The notes under the pieces: generated by a model
Told to the model about the DNA's origin: nothing
The model's input: the letters and a program-made list of their open reading frames with translations, nothing else
The model's database searches: none
Part shown: piece after piece, positions 21,734-31,925 of the stretch
Position numbering within the stretch: position 1 is the stretch's first letter
How the letters are laid out: the number at the start of each line of letters is the position of its first letter
Made by a program: the position numbers and the translations under genes
From: an uncultured Pelagibacteraceae bacterium
Lineage (GTDB): Bacteria > Pseudomonadota > Alphaproteobacteria > Pelagibacterales > Pelagibacteraceae
Reading direction: 5' to 3'
DNA length: 64,000 bases
NCBI GenBank assembly: GCA_902625825.1
Contig: CACOCL010000001.1
Coordinates: 1 to 64,000 of the forward strand

Positions 21734-22788
21734 TAATTGTTTATTATATTCTGAAAGATCTTAATGCCTTGTATTGTTTCATTAACATCATGAATTCTTA
21801 AAATCTGAACACCTTGCGTCATAAGATATATCGATGAAGCTGTTGTTCCACCATTTCTCAATTCACTATCATTTTTTCCAGATATCTCCTTAATAAATTT
21901 TTTTCTTGAATTGCCTACAAGTATAGGAAAACCAAGAGAATGAAAAATGGAAATATTGCGTATCAAATTCATATTATGTTTCAAATTTTTTCCAAAACCT
22001 ATACCAGGATCTAATATAATTTTATCATGTTTAATACCCTCCGATCTTAATAGTTTTATTTTTTTTTCAAAAAAATCGTATATGTCCAGCAATTCATTTT
22101 TATACTTGGGATTTTTTTGCATATTTTCTGGAACTCCTTGTGAGTGCTGAATTACAAATGGGATCTTGTATTTTTTCAATACATTTAAGGTTTGAGAGTC
22201 AAAATCTAATCCTGAAACATCATTAATTAATTTTACCCCTAAATTTATTCCTTTACTCATAATTTTAGATTTTCTGGTATCTAAGGATATTGGTATTTTT
22301 TTCTTAAGTAATGATTTCAAAATTTTATTAATTCTTTGCCATTCTAAATTTTCTTTAATCATTTTTGATCCTGGACGAGTCGACTCACCACCAACATCTA
22401 TCAAATTTGCGCCACTGTTTAGTAAATTAATCGCATGATTTACTCCCCTTTTTTCTGAATTAAATTTTCCACCATCTGAAAAGCTATCAGGTGTTAAATT
22501 TAATACTCCTAAAATATTTGGTATTTTTTTAAAATTTAGATTTGAGAAATTTTTTTTTTTTGATTTAATTTTTTTTAAATCAAAATTTATTTTTTTTCTA
22601 ATTAATTTAGGTAAATTTTTTACTTGATTAATAAAAATTTTTTTTTTTGAATTTCTTGTTAATATTTCTATTTGATCAAATGAGATTTCTTTAATCCCAT
22701 TTAGTGGTATTGATTTCTTTTGTTTAACTAATCTTCGTGAATGATTTCCATAATAGAAATTACACACTCTTGTGTAATATCTAAGCAT
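21733..22788 (-). CDS. folP: Dihydropteroate synthase
   Basis: Couples p-aminobenzoate to pterin diphosphate in folate synthesis. The TIM-barrel core starts around residue 88 with ILGVLNLTPDSFSDGG, followed by GANLIDVGGESTRPGS, DVSGLD, and LDPGIGFGKN with GNSRKKFI near the end. A lysine-rich N-terminal extension of about 85 residues precedes the core, as in several alphaproteobacterial FolP proteins, giving 351 residues. Between ftsH (5 bases) and glmM (1-base overlap). Confidence 0.94.
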   Translation of the reverse strand: MLRYYTRVCNFYYGNHSRRLVKQKKSIPLNGIKEISFDQIEILTRNSKKKIFINQVKNLPKLIRKKINFDLKKIKSKKKNFSNLNFKKIPNILGVLNLTPDSFSDGGKFNSEKRGVNHAINLLNSGANLIDVGGESTRPGSKMIKENLEWQRINKILKSLLKKKIPISLDTRKSKIMSKGINLGVKLINDVSGLDFDSQTLNVLKKYKIPFVIQHSQGVPENMQKNPKYKNELLDIYDFFEKKIKLLRSEGIKHDKIILDPGIGFGKNLKHNMNLIRNISIFHSLGFPILVGNSRKKFIKEISGKNDSELRNGGTTASSIYLMTQGVQILRIHDVNETIQGIKIFQNIINN

Positions 22789-22793
22789 TAAAA

Positions 22794-24695
22794 TTAATGA
22801 ACAATCTTAGGTTTGAGTCCCATTGCACCAAGAGCAGAACTTTTGTCATCATCAACTTTTAAGTCTTGTTTATCAGCAGGATATATGTTTTTAGTAATAA
22901 TATTTTCTATTTCTTCACCTGTTAAGGTCTCATATGTTATAAGAGCTTTTGCAATTTTATGTAAATCATCAATTTTTTCAGTTAAGATTTCTTTAGCTTT
23001 ATTATAACCCTCATCAACTAATTTTCTAATTTCTTTATCTATTTTTTGAGCAACCTCCTCAGAAACTGATTGTGTTTGAGTTACAGATCTTCCTAAGAAA
23101 ACTTCTTCTTGATTTTCACCATACTCAACTGGGCCCATTTCTTCACTCATTCCATATTTTGTTACCATGGCCCTTGCAAGTTGAGTTGCTTGATTTATAT
23201 CTGAGCCACTTCCTCCACCTGCTCCTGTTGAAATATTATCTTTCCCAAAAATTACTTCCTCTGCTACTCTGCCACCAAAACAGACTGCTAATCTCGCTTT
23301 CAAATATTTTATTGAATGACCATGTTTGTCTCTTTCAGGTAAATTCATTACCATACCTAAAGCTCGACCTCTTGGTATAATTGTAGCTTTGTGTATTGGG
23401 TCGTAACTAGGCATATTAAAAGATACTAAAGCATGTCCTCCTTCATGGTATGCTGTTAATTTCTTTTCATCTTCAGTCATAACCATTGACCGTCTTTCAG
23501 CTCCCATCATTACTTTATCTTTGGCTTCCTCAAATTCACTTAAAGTAACAATTCTTTTATTTTTTCTAGCCGCTAATAATGCAGACTCATTTACTAAATT
23601 AGCAAGGTCAGCACCTGAAAATCCAGGAGTTCCCCTTGCTATAGTTCTCAAATTTACATCGGGAGCCATCTTAATCTTTTTAACATGAACTTTTAAAATT
23701 TTTTCTCTTCCAATTATATCTGGATTAGAAACTACAACTTGTCTATCAAATCTACCTGGTCTTAATAATGCAGGATCAAGAACATCAGGTCTATTTGTTG
23801 CCGCGATTATAATTACACCTTCATTAGTATCAAAACCATCCATCTCAACAAGAAGCTGATTTAAAGTTTGCTCCCTTTCGTCGTTACCTCCACCTAGACC
23901 TGCACCCCGACTTCTTCCAACAGCATCAATCTCATCAATAAATATTATGCAAGGCGAATTTTTTTTTCCTTGCTCGAACATGTCTCTTACTCTTGATGCT
24001 CCCACACCAACAAACATTTCTACGAAATCTGATCCAGAGATAGTAAAGAAAGGAACACCTGCTTCACCAGCAATTGCCCTAGCTAATAAAGTTTTTCCTG
24101 TTCCTGGAGGGCCTACAAGAAGCGCACCTCTAGGTATTTTTCCACCTAATCTACTAAATTTTTTTGGATCTTTTAAAAACTCAACAATTTCCTCAACTTC
24201 CTCTTTAGCTTCCTCTACTCCTGCAACATCGTTAAAGGTTACCTTACCTTTCATTTCATTCATCATTTTCGCTTTAGATCTTCCAAAGCCCATTGCACCA
24301 CCTTTGCCTCCTTGCATTTGTCTCATAAAAAATATCCAAACAGCAATTAATAAAAGCATTGGAAACCACGATAGCAGTACACCAAATAAAGAAGGCATTT
24401 TTTCTTCGATTGGTGCAGCTGAAATACTCACACCCTTCTCTGAAAGTTTTTCAATTAAATTTGGATCATTTGGTGAGTAAGTTGTAAAACTTTTACCGTT
24501 AGAGTAAACACCTTTGATATTATTCCCTTGTATTTCAACTTTTAAAACTTCTCCGTTATCAACTGAAGTCAAAAATTCTGAAAATATAACTTTATTTCCT
24601 CCTCTGATATTTGACTGAGGATTTTTAAACATATTGTAAAGGCCAATTGTAAGAAAAACAATTATGGCCCACATGGCTATATTTTTCATATTCAT
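22794..24695 (-). CDS. ftsH: ATP-dependent zinc metalloprotease FtsH
   Basis: Membrane-bound AAA+ protease that removes damaged membrane proteins and regulators, possibly including sigma-32. The 633 residues show two transmembrane segments (about 7-23 and 105-124) around a periplasmic domain, Walker A GPPGTGKT at 195-202, Walker B FIDEID, the arginine-finger second region of homology, and the zinc motif HEGGH at 417-421. Start ATG 24693-24695; a second ATG two codons on is possible. Followed within 6 bases by folP. Confidence 0.98.
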   Translation of the reverse strand: MNMKNIAMWAIIVFLTIGLYNMFKNPQSNIRGGNKVIFSEFLTSVDNGEVLKVEIQGNNIKGVYSNGKSFTTYSPNDPNLIEKLSEKGVSISAAPIEEKMPSLFGVLLSWFPMLLLIAVWIFFMRQMQGGKGGAMGFGRSKAKMMNEMKGKVTFNDVAGVEEAKEEVEEIVEFLKDPKKFSRLGGKIPRGALLVGPPGTGKTLLARAIAGEAGVPFFTISGSDFVEMFVGVGASRVRDMFEQGKKNSPCIIFIDEIDAVGRSRGAGLGGGNDEREQTLNQLLVEMDGFDTNEGVIIIAATNRPDVLDPALLRPGRFDRQVVVSNPDIIGREKILKVHVKKIKMAPDVNLRTIARGTPGFSGADLANLVNESALLAARKNKRIVTLSEFEEAKDKVMMGAERRSMVMTEDEKKLTAYHEGGHALVSFNMPSYDPIHKATIIPRGRALGMVMNLPERDKHGHSIKYLKARLAVCFGGRVAEEVIFGKDNISTGAGGGSGSDINQATQLARAMVTKYGMSEEMGPVEYGENQEEVFLGRSVTQTQSVSEEVAQKIDKEIRKLVDEGYNKAKEILTEKIDDLHKIAKALITYETLTGEEIENIITKNIYPADKQDLKVDDDKSSALGAMGLKPKIVH

Positions 24696-24758
24696 TACTC
24701 TAAAATAAGAATTATTAAAGATTAAACAAGTGACAAATTTGTACTATATCTAAAAATT

Positions 24759-25787
24759 TCAATTTTCCTCAGAGATAATCACTGTTTGATTGATTTTTTC
24801 AATTATGCAGCCACCCAATGTGGCCTTAAAGGGGTAATTATTTTCAAAATTGCTAATTAGTCTTTCCAATTTTTTCCCTCGAACTGAATAATATTTTTTG
24901 CCAATTAATCTGACTGACTCTGACAAAGATCTAAAAACAACCTCATGTGGCTGTTGGAAAAACAATTTATTTAAAAAAAGTTTACTCGATTTTTCTGAAA
25001 AAGAGGAATTTTTCGTCAAATTTTCATTTACATAAAAATCAATGACTTTATTAGAGCTTTTTAAATTTTCAATAGTCTTTAAAAACTTATTATTATCCAA
25101 ACCGTTTTTTTGAAGTTGTTTAATAAATCCTCTTATTTTTATTCTTTGGTATTTTTCATTAATATTGCTTGGATCTTCTATATAAAATCCAAATACAACT
25201 TTTGAAATGAATACTAAATCACTTTTTTTTTGATCTAATAATGGTCTCAATAAATTTATATTGTCTATTTTTGCTTTTTTGTCTAATGAAATTAAACCTT
25301 TGAGCCCACTACCTCGTGTCATTCTTATAAAGAAATTCTCAAATAGGTCGTCTTTATGGTGACCAACTAAGATATTATAAATTTTTGTTTTTTTTGTTTT
25401 TTTTATCAATAGCTGATATCTAGCTTCTCTTGCTTTTGATTGAATATTCTTTGATGTTTTTCTACCTTTCCATGTCAAAATTTGTGCGTTAACAAAAATT
25501 TTATTTAAACATTTTTTTACTTTTTTTGCTTCTTTTGTTGATTCTGGTCTCAATTTATGATCAACAATACAAAACTTAGCCTTAAGTTTTTTTTCAATTG
25601 AGTATACTTTTGCTAAAAAAGCTAATGCAAGGCTATCTGGACCTCCTGATACAGCAACTAGAAAATCTTCATTAAGATCAAGAGATTTTTTAAATTGATT
25701 ATAGATATTATTAATTCTTTTGTTCTTTAGTTTATTTCTTAGAAATTTAGGAATTTTGATTATTGCACTCAAATTTTTGAGACTCAT
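24759..25787 (-). CDS. tilS: tRNA(Ile) lysidine synthetase
   Basis: Changes C34 of the CAU-anticodon tRNA-Ile to lysidine so that it reads AUA and carries isoleucine. The PP-loop ATPase motif SGGPDS is at 47-52, followed by VDHKLRPES and the HHKDDLFENFFIRMTRGSG segment. At 342 residues it lacks most of the C-terminal domain of E. coli TilS, a common short form. It overlaps the cpoB-like gene upstream by 41 bases and lies before ftsH, the conserved tilS-ftsH order. Confidence 0.93.
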   Translation of the reverse strand: MSLKNLSAIIKIPKFLRNKLKNKRINNIYNQFKKSLDLNEDFLVAVSGGPDSLALAFLAKVYSIEKKLKAKFCIVDHKLRPESTKEAKKVKKCLNKIFVNAQILTWKGRKTSKNIQSKAREARYQLLIKKTKKTKIYNILVGHHKDDLFENFFIRMTRGSGLKGLISLDKKAKIDNINLLRPLLDQKKSDLVFISKVVFGFYIEDPSNINEKYQRIKIRGFIKQLQKNGLDNNKFLKTIENLKSSNKVIDFYVNENLTKNSSFSEKSSKLFLNKLFFQQPHEVVFRSLSESVRLIGKKYYSVRGKKLERLISNFENNYPFKATLGGCIIEKINQTVIISEEN

Positions 25788-26742
25788 ATTTCGCTTTTTG
25801 GATCACAGATTGATTTGCTTTTGGATATTGTTTTTCTACTCCATTAATCATCTTACAACCTTGATCTTTTTCTCCAATCTGAACCATAGATACACCAAGC
25901 TTCAATAAATTTATAGGAGCTTTTTCGCCTTTGGGATATTTTTGATAGCCCTCTAAATATGCTGATGCAGCGTCTGTATATAACTGTCTTATTCTAAATG
26001 TTTCAGCGTACCAATATTGAGCGTTACCTGCTAAATCATGTTCGGGATTTGCAATAACAAATTCTCTAAACGCTCTTTCTGCAGTTGTGTAATCGCCAAC
26101 TTTTAAAAAGCTTGTTGCAAATTTATATTGTTCATCAGGAGAATCATTTGGGAGAATTTTTTCCTCCGATTGAAAAGTTTCTGTTACTATTGAGGCTGTT
26201 GTATCAATTGATTGTGTTTTTTGGACTATCTCACTTGTCTCTGTATCTTTGTAGGACACAGAACCGAGATCCTGTGGTTGAGTTGAGCCTGGTAAAATTT
26301 CCTCTTTACTTTTTTTGCTCTTTTTAGATATTTTTTTTTCAGTACTTTCTGTTGATAACGTGTTTTCTAAATCTTGAAATCTTATTTGATTATCTGCTTG
26401 AACTTTTGACATTCTGCTTGAAAGTTTATCTAATTTAAAATTTATTTCTTCAAACTTATTTGTTAGCTGCTGAAACTGATTTTCAATTTCTGAGAGTTTA
26501 AGCAAATGTCTAGTTAAAACATCCTCAGAATTGGTATTTAAAGTTTGTGTAGAATTATTAACACTATTGTTATTTAAATCATTTGTGTTTGAGTAAACTG
26601 CCTTTTCTAATGTGCTTATATCTTTTTTAAGATTTTCTAATATTTCATAAATATTATGATTGTCAGAAAAAGAAAAATTATAAATAAAAAAATTTATTAA
26701 TAAGATGGAATTAAAAATAATAATTTTTGATAACAGTTTCAT
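25747..26742 (-). CDS. cpoB: Tol-Pal associated periplasmic TPR protein (CpoB/YbgF)
   Basis: Periplasmic coordinator of Tol-Pal and peptidoglycan synthesis. The 331 residues start with a signal peptide (hydrophobic 8-25), then a coiled coil about 75-120 (the trimerising part), a low-complexity linker rich in K, S, T and Q, and three tetratricopeptide-like repeats from about 205, starting DEQYKFATSFLKVGDYTTAE and including YPKGEKAPINLLKLGVSM. Position directly after tolB-pal supports the call. It has its own start region because a strong terminator follows pal. Overlaps tilS by 41 bases, which is unusually long. Confidence 0.88.
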   Translation of the reverse strand: MKLLSKIIIFNSILLINFFIYNFSFSDNHNIYEILENLKKDISTLEKAVYSNTNDLNNNSVNNSTQTLNTNSEDVLTRHLLKLSEIENQFQQLTNKFEEINFKLDKLSSRMSKVQADNQIRFQDLENTLSTESTEKKISKKSKKSKEEILPGSTQPQDLGSVSYKDTETSEIVQKTQSIDTTASIVTETFQSEEKILPNDSPDEQYKFATSFLKVGDYTTAERAFREFVIANPEHDLAGNAQYWYAETFRIRQLYTDAASAYLEGYQKYPKGEKAPINLLKLGVSMVQIGEKDQGCKMINGVEKQYPKANQSVIQKAKYESQKFECNNQNS

Positions 26743-26769
26743 TGTTAAGTTTATGATTAAAATAGTGGC

Positions 26770-26807
26770 AAAAAAAAAGACCCCTAATCAGATACTGAAT
26801 AGGGGTC
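26770..26807 (-). terminator. Rho-independent terminator after pal
   Basis: Read on the minus strand: GACCCCTA stem (26800-26807), 13-base loop, TAGGGGTC (26779-26786), then nine T. It is the clearest terminator in the window and ends the tolQRAB-pal transcript; cpoB beyond it needs readthrough or its own promoter. Confidence 0.9.
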
Positions 26808-26824
26808 TCTTATTATTTGAAAAA

Positions 26825-27301
26825 TTAGTTAGCTTTTACTGTAACCGATCTTCTATTTTTTGACCAAGCTAAAGGATTTGATCCTGAATCAACAGGTCTC
26901 TCTTTACCATAACTTAAAACTGAAATTCTGTCTGATGAAATTCCATAAGTCATTAAATAATCTTTTGCAGCATTAGCTCTTCTTTCACCTAGTGCTAAGT
27001 TATACTCTCTTGTTCCTCTTTCATCCGCGTGACCTTCAAGCACAACAGTTATCTTTGAATTTTTTCTTAACCATGCAGCTTGTTTTCTTAAAGTCTCTCT
27101 TGAAGCAGTTGTTAGAACTGACTCATTTGTTGCAAAGAAAACTCTATCTGGAACACCTGATGCTAAGTATTCAACCGTATCTGTGCCAGTGTAAACATCA
27201 CCTTGCATTTGGCCTGTTTTTTTTGATGTAGCACAAGCTGATAATGCTATGCATGCAAAAATTATTAAAAAGGCATTTTTTAGAATTTTGTTTAATTTCA
27301 T
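26825..27301 (-). CDS. pal: Peptidoglycan-associated lipoprotein Pal
   Basis: Outer-membrane lipoprotein that binds peptidoglycan and TolB. The start is ATG 27299-27301, giving 158 residues, preceded at correct spacing by the ribosome site AAGGAG; an upstream in-frame start at 27361 would spoil the signal peptide. Lipobox LSAC ends at Cys23. The OmpA-like domain has YLASGVPDRVFFATNES and the peptidoglycan-binding LEGHADERGTREYNLALGER, with RRANAAKDYL. Last gene of tolQRAB-pal and followed by a strong terminator. Confidence 0.96.
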   Translation of the reverse strand: MKLNKILKNAFLIIFACIALSACATSKKTGQMQGDVYTGTDTVEYLASGVPDRVFFATNESVLTTASRETLRKQAAWLRKNSKITVVLEGHADERGTREYNLALGERRANAAKDYLMTYGISSDRISVLSYGKERPVDSGSNPLAWSKNRRSVTVKAN

Positions 27302-27385
27302 TATTGCTCCTTGATCAATATTTCTTTTCTTAACTTTTTCACAACTAGATAGAAGTTTCAAGTTAAAAAATCAAGATAATATTGG

Positions 27386-28726
27386 TTAATTGCTCAATAA
27401 AGATGACCATGATGGGTCTGAAGCATCTGTTGGTGTATTAACAAGCCTCTCATTGTAGCCAGTTAAATCAATAGACCATAATTTAGCAGAAAATCCTTTG
27501 CCTTTATCATCTGTTTCCGTCTCTCTATAAAAAATCAATACTCTACCATTTGGAGACCAGGATGGTGCTTCTTGATAAAAATTTTCCGTCAATAGTCTTT
27601 CACCACTACCATCTGTTCTCATTACACCTATATAAAACTTACCTTTATGTAATTTAGTAAAAGCAATCAAATCACCTCTTGGTGACCAAACTGGTGTCCC
27701 ATACAATCCTTTTCCAAATGAAATTCTTTTTACGCCACTGCCATCATTTTTCATTATATAAATTTGCTGATATCCACTTCTATCAGAATTAAAACAAATA
27801 TATTTTCCATCAGGAGAATATGATGGAGATGTATCAATAGATGGATGATTTGTTATTTTTTCAACAATTCTATTCTCTAAATTCATTGTGTAAATATCTG
27901 AATTTCCGTCTTTAGCAAAACTCATAATTATTTTCTTTCCATCAGGAGAAAATCTTGGCGCAAAAGTCATTCCAGGGAAATCACCGACAACTTCTTGCAT
28001 GCCCGTTTCAATATCTAATAAGTATACTCTTGGTAAATTTTTGAAATAAGATAAATAAGTTACCATCTGACTTGTTGGATTAAACCTAGGTGTAAGAACT
28101 AACTCATTGCCTAAAGTCAAAAATTTATTATTCGCACCATCTTGATCCATGATTGCTAATTTTTTGATTCTTCTCGTTTTTGGACCGTCCTCAGCAACAT
28201 AAATAATCCTCGTATCAAAATATCCTTTTTCTCCAGTTAATCTCTCATAAACCTTATCTGTAATGATGTGCCCTACTCTTCGCCAATTGTTTGGAACCGT
28301 AGTAAAAGCTAGTGCCATCATTTCTTTTCCTGCAAGAACATCCCATAACCGGAATTCTACTCTTAATTTATCATCAACGAAACTAACCTTACCAGTTATT
28401 AAAGCTTGAGCTTTAATTAAATTCCAATCTTCAAACCTTGGTTTTAAATTTGCAATATCAGGAGCTTGTAGAAATGCATCTTTATTTAATGGATTAAAAA
28501 GACCAGATGTCTTTAAATTTTTTTCAACAACTATTGAAATTTCAGAACCTATATCTTTTTTTTTCAAAATTTTTTCGAAATTTTTTCTTGAATTTTCATC
28601 GATTGATAATGGCGATACGGCTATAGGTAATGGATTTAAATTACCTCTAGTGATATCAACTTCTATCAAAGCTATTAGTTTACTAGGGGAAAAAAATACT
28701 AAACAAATAATTAAAATTCTAAACAT
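27386..28726 (-). CDS. tolB: Tol-Pal system beta-propeller protein TolB
   Basis: Periplasmic propeller that connects Pal with the inner-membrane TolA complex. The 446 residues have a signal peptide (3-20), an N-terminal alpha/beta domain about 25-165, and a six-bladed propeller from about 190, with the repeated DPP/SPDG type blades: [32 protein letters not shown]. Length is normal. Between tolA (8 bases) and pal (about 85 bases). Confidence 0.97.
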   Translation of the reverse strand: MFRILIICLVFFSPSKLIALIEVDITRGNLNPLPIAVSPLSIDENSRKNFEKILKKKDIGSEISIVVEKNLKTSGLFNPLNKDAFLQAPDIANLKPRFEDWNLIKAQALITGKVSFVDDKLRVEFRLWDVLAGKEMMALAFTTVPNNWRRVGHIITDKVYERLTGEKGYFDTRIIYVAEDGPKTRRIKKLAIMDQDGANNKFLTLGNELVLTPRFNPTSQMVTYLSYFKNLPRVYLLDIETGMQEVVGDFPGMTFAPRFSPDGKKIIMSFAKDGNSDIYTMNLENRIVEKITNHPSIDTSPSYSPDGKYICFNSDRSGYQQIYIMKNDGSGVKRISFGKGLYGTPVWSPRGDLIAFTKLHKGKFYIGVMRTDGSGERLLTENFYQEAPSWSPNGRVLIFYRETETDDKGKGFSAKLWSIDLTGYNERLVNTPTDASDPSWSSLLSN

Positions 28727-28734
28727 AATATATA

Positions 28735-29544
28735 CTAACCCTCTAACATCTCTCTTGCATCAAAATTTAATTGCAATTCTTTCCATCTCTCATATCCAGT
28801 TGTGGGAACTCTAAGAGGTTGACAGAGTTTTACAGCTCTTAGTGCACTTTCGGCCAAAACTTTATAGAATCCTTGACCTGGTCTGTTCATTCTTGCATGA
28901 TCTAATATTTCTGATTGAGAAACGGTACCATCCGGATTTAACTGAAGTTTAATTCTTACCAATAAATCTTCATTATAAGGTAAACCTAAAGGAATACTCC
29001 AACATCCAAAAATTTGAGCCTTTAAAGCATCTTCCTCACTTAATGATAATCCTGCGTTTTCTACATTTCTTTGTTGATCTTGAGTAATTTTATTTGATTT
29101 TTTTAAACTCTCAGCACTTTCAGTTTTTGACTTATCAATAAGGGCAGCTATATTATTTGGATCAAATAATTCATCTTTTTCAAACTCTGAAACTTGCTTT
29201 ATTTCATTATCAATTTTTTCAGGATTTTGTTTATCTTCTTTAATTTTTTCAACTTTTTCTAATTTATCCTCAGGCATTGGAACTGCATCAGGTTTAATCT
29301 TTTTAACTTTTTTGGGTGGTGCTTGCTCAGAAACTAATTTTTTTTCTTTTTCTTTAATTTTTTCAATTATTTTTTTTGCTTTAGGAGCAAAAGGTATGTT
29401 TGTTTTATCAGTAATTTGAATTAGCTCTATAGAGACGATAGGGGGTAAATCAATCGGTTTTTTTGCTAAAAATGGTAAGCTAATTGCAGTAATCATAATT
29501 AATATAACATGTAATACAGAAGAAATTATCAGGCTCTTATTCAC
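28735..29544 (-). CDS. tolA: TolA-like protein with TonB/TolA C-terminal domain
   Basis: Inner-membrane protein that spans the periplasm to TolB and Pal. The 269 residues start with GTG, have one membrane segment (about 6-25), a proline- and lysine-rich linker (about 50-130), a short glutamate-rich stretch, and a C-terminal domain from about 175 with [20 protein letters not shown] and a conserved [12 protein letters not shown] end. The linker is much shorter than in E. coli TolA. Position between tolR and tolB makes the call firm despite weak overall conservation. Confidence 0.9.
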   Translation of the reverse strand: MNKSLIISSVLHVILIMITAISLPFLAKKPIDLPPIVSIELIQITDKTNIPFAPKAKKIIEKIKEKEKKLVSEQAPPKKVKKIKPDAVPMPEDKLEKVEKIKEDKQNPEKIDNEIKQVSEFEKDELFDPNNIAALIDKSKTESAESLKKSNKITQDQQRNVENAGLSLSEEDALKAQIFGCWSIPLGLPYNEDLLVRIKLQLNPDGTVSQSEILDHARMNRPGQGFYKVLAESALRAVKLCQPLRVPTTGYERWKELQLNFDAREMLEG

Positions 29545-29550
29545 CCCAAC

Positions 29551-29967
29551 TTACCTTTCTTTATAGGGCTCAGATATTAAAGCAACTTTAGTGAAACCTG
29601 AACCAGATAGTAGACCCATAATTTCTAAAACCCTTCCATAGTTTATTGTTTTATCGCCTCTTACGTAAATTCTTGTATCTGTTCTATTTTTTGAAACTGC
29701 AAGTACTTTTGCAATAATTTTCTCATATTCAACTTTAGATTCTTGAATAAAAATTTCTCCTTTAGAATTTATTGTAAGTGTTAGTGGCTCTGTTTCCTCT
29801 GGAAGAGAGTCGGCTGAACTTTCAGGTAAATCAACTTGAACACCAACAGTCAATAAAGGGGCTGTAACCATAAAAATAATTAATAAAACTAACATTACAT
29901 CTACAAATGGAGTTACATTAATTTCACTCATTGGTTCTTTAGATGAACGATTAAATTTAAATGCCAT
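29551..29967 (-). CDS. tolR: Tol-Pal proton-channel protein TolR
   Basis: With TolQ forms the proton-driven stator that energises TolA. The 138-residue ExbD/TolR protein has the head SEINVTPFVDVMLVLLIIFM with the channel Asp in the single membrane helix (about 17-38), then a periplasmic domain ending in the GFTKVALISEP segment. Four bases separate it from tolQ and six from tolA. Confidence 0.96.
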   Translation of the reverse strand: MAFKFNRSSKEPMSEINVTPFVDVMLVLLIIFMVTAPLLTVGVQVDLPESSADSLPEETEPLTLTINSKGEIFIQESKVEYEKIIAKVLAVSKNRTDTRIYVRGDKTINYGRVLEIMGLLSGSGFTKVALISEPYKER

Positions 29968-29971
29968 TTTC

Positions 29972-30646
29972 TTAAATTATTGTAAGAAATCTTTTAGAAA
30001 AATTTTCTAATTTTTGTGAATATTTTTGAGAGTCATTATTAAATTTATTATAAGCAATAACTGCAGGTATTGCTGCTAACAAGCCTAGAGCAGTTGCAAA
30101 TAATGCCTCGGCAATTCCTGGAGCAACAATCGCTAAACTTGTATTTCTAGAAATTGCAATTGATTGAAATGAATTCATTATACCCCACACTGTTCCGAAC
30201 AAACCTATAAAGGGCGCTGTAGATCCTACAGTTGCTAAGAAGGTAAATCCCTTACTTATTCTTGACATTTGCTTTTCAATACCAGTCTCCAGCATTGTTG
30301 TCATCCTACTATTTAAATCTGATTTTGATCTTCTTTTTAATAAGCTTTGCATAGCATCTTTAAAAACTAAAGCCATGGGATCTTCTACATTAGCTGGTAA
30401 ATTATTATAAAAAGTTTCTGCTGATTTTGAATTCCAAAATTTAGTTTCAAACTCATCGCTCGATTGATTAATTTTTTTAAATAATCTAAACTTTTCAATT
30501 ATAACTGCCCATGAATATATTGAACATGCTATTAACAAAATTATTACAGACTTAACTATTATATCTGCGCGAATAAATAAATTCATCAAAGAAAAATCAG
30601 CACTTGATGCTAAACCAACTGCTTGTGTTGAAATATCAGCTTCCAT
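29972..30646 (-). CDS. tolQ: Tol-Pal proton-channel protein TolQ
   Basis: Inner-membrane stator subunit related to ExbB and MotA. The 224 residues show three membrane helices, at about 30-50, 135-158 and 175-195, with family stretch LATVGSTAPFIGLFGTVWG and IAPGIAEALFATALGLLAAI (in the sequence VAPGIAEALFATALGLLAA). It opens the tolQRAB-pal run. ybgC, often upstream, is absent here. The gap to the RuvC-like gene upstream is about 50 bases. Confidence 0.96.
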   Translation of the reverse strand: MEADISTQAVGLASSADFSLMNLFIRADIIVKSVIILLIACSIYSWAVIIEKFRLFKKINQSSDEFETKFWNSKSAETFYNNLPANVEDPMALVFKDAMQSLLKRRSKSDLNSRMTTMLETGIEKQMSRISKGFTFLATVGSTAPFIGLFGTVWGIMNSFQSIAISRNTSLAIVAPGIAEALFATALGLLAAIPAVIAYNKFNNDSQKYSQKLENFSKRFLTII

Positions 30647-30698
30647 GGTGTCTTCTCACACTTAAATGTGTCATGATTTTGTCTATAATATATGTTGA

Positions 30699-31193
30699 TT
30701 AATCCTCATTTCTGTAAGTTTCGTAATAAAAACTCGCTATCAAAATAGCATCTGCCTTATTAGAATCTTTTTTTCTAGATAATTGTGCAGAATAGTAAGG
30801 AAATATTTCTATTGCTTTTGTTCGACTTGCGTCTTTTTCTGAATTAATAAGATTAAAATATTTTTTCCATCTTGCTGGTCTAATAAAATATACGGGTAAT
30901 TGCATTGCTGAACAAATGCCCTTAAGAATACCAAATGATTGACCAAAATTAAACATGCTAGTTACACCTTGTCCTGGCATAGCTGAAACTTGCTCAATTA
31001 CTACTCTGACTTCAGAGTTTTTAATTTCATTTACCTTTTTTAAAATTTCATTGTAAATCTGTGAACCATTTACTTGTTTTTTATTTTTTTTCCCATCAGT
31101 CATTGTTGGCATTTCTATTACATCAAGAATCTTTCCCTCTTTCATAAAACAGATTGAGCCAGATAAACCAGGGTCTATTCCAATGATTAACAT
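30699..31193 (-). CDS. RuvC-like Holliday junction nuclease, phage/prophage type
   Basis: A 164-residue RNase H-fold nuclease expected to resolve four-way DNA junctions. The head IGIDPGLSGSICFM has Asp7; Glu67 lies in VVIEQVS; Asp148 lies in NKADAIL, with Asp143 nearby as possible fourth acid. Unlike cellular RuvC, it has EMPTM followed by a KKNKKQVNGSQ segment, and the block PGQGVTSMFNFGQSFGILKG and PARWKKYF, KDASRTKAIEIFP, which I know from phage-type RuvC-like proteins. It stands where ruvC normally lies, between yebC and tolQ, but ruvA and ruvB are missing from this locus. Confidence 0.85.
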   Translation of the reverse strand: MLIIGIDPGLSGSICFMKEGKILDVIEMPTMTDGKKNKKQVNGSQIYNEILKKVNEIKNSEVRVVIEQVSAMPGQGVTSMFNFGQSFGILKGICSAMQLPVYFIRPARWKKYFNLINSEKDASRTKAIEIFPYYSAQLSRKKDSNKADAILIASFYYETYRNED

Positions 31194-31202
31194 AATCCAA
31201 TT

Positions 31203-31919
31203 TTAAAATTTAGCATTAGAAAAAATATTTTGTACATCCTCATCCTCTTCTAATAATTCAAAAAAATTTATTAAATCATTTTTTTTTTCTTTTGAAATTT
31301 TAACATTATTTAATGGTAGCCATTCAATTTTGGTAGATATAAAATTATCTATTTCCTTTTCTAGCTCTTTTTTAACACTGTATATCTCATTAACTTTACA
31401 TTGTATTTCATGATATTCATTATTAGACTTGCATTCATCAGCACCAGCCTCTGTTGCAAGCTCAAAAATGCGCTCATCAGAAATAATATTTTTGTCAATC
31501 TTTATTAAACCAAGTTGCTTAAAATTATGAGATGCCGATCCCTGTGTGCCTAAGCTACCCCCAGCTTTCTGAAAAATCGTTCTAATTTTTGAAGCGGTCC
31601 TGTTTTTATTATCAGTCAAAGCCTCTACAATCACAGCAACTTTTTCAGGACCAAAGCCTTCATATCTTAAATTTTCAAAATTTAATTCAGAATTAATTGT
31701 TGATTTATTAATAGCTCTCTCAATATTCTCTTTAGGCATATTAGCAGATCTTGCCGCCTGTATTGCTGATCTCAACCTTGGATTTATTGCTGGATCTTTA
31801 TCACCTAACTTGGCTGCAACTGTAATTTCTTTAGATAATTTTGAAAAAACTTTTGATCTCTGTTTATCAGCCTTTCCTTTTTTATGTTTTATACCTGCCC
31901 AATGCGAATGTCCTGCCAT
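31203..31919 (-). CDS. yebC: YebC/TACO1-family translational regulator
   Basis: A 238-residue protein starting MAGHSHWAGIKHKKGKADKQ, the typical family head. Domains: N-terminal helical, then two alpha/beta domains with NMPKENIERAI and YEGFGPEKVAVIVEALTDNK. Recent work on the family points to a role in translating proline-rich stretches; it has also been described as a transcription regulator. It is upstream of the RuvC-like gene, the conserved yebC-ruvC order. Length normal. Confidence 0.96.
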   Translation of the reverse strand: MAGHSHWAGIKHKKGKADKQRSKVFSKLSKEITVAAKLGDKDPAINPRLRSAIQAARSANMPKENIERAINKSTINSELNFENLRYEGFGPEKVAVIVEALTDNKNRTASKIRTIFQKAGGSLGTQGSASHNFKQLGLIKIDKNIISDERIFELATEAGADECKSNNEYHEIQCKVNEIYSVKKELEKEIDNFISTKIEWLPLNNVKISKEKKNDLINFFELLEEDEDVQNIFSNAKF

Positions 31920-31925
31920 AATTTT

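Noticed and set aside
26140-26640. Low-complexity linker of the CpoB-like gene as a repeat array
   Set aside because: It is a coding low-complexity and coiled-coil region without regular units; no CRISPR-type direct repeats with spacers were seen anywhere.
27302-27361. Longer N terminus for Pal
   Set aside because: It would bury the signal peptide; ATG 27301 has AAGGAG before it and a proper lipobox.
30657-30670. Imperfect palindrome CACACTTAAATGTG before tolQ as an operator
   Set aside because: One mismatch, short, and in A+T-rich DNA; no second copy was seen, so regulator binding is not supported.
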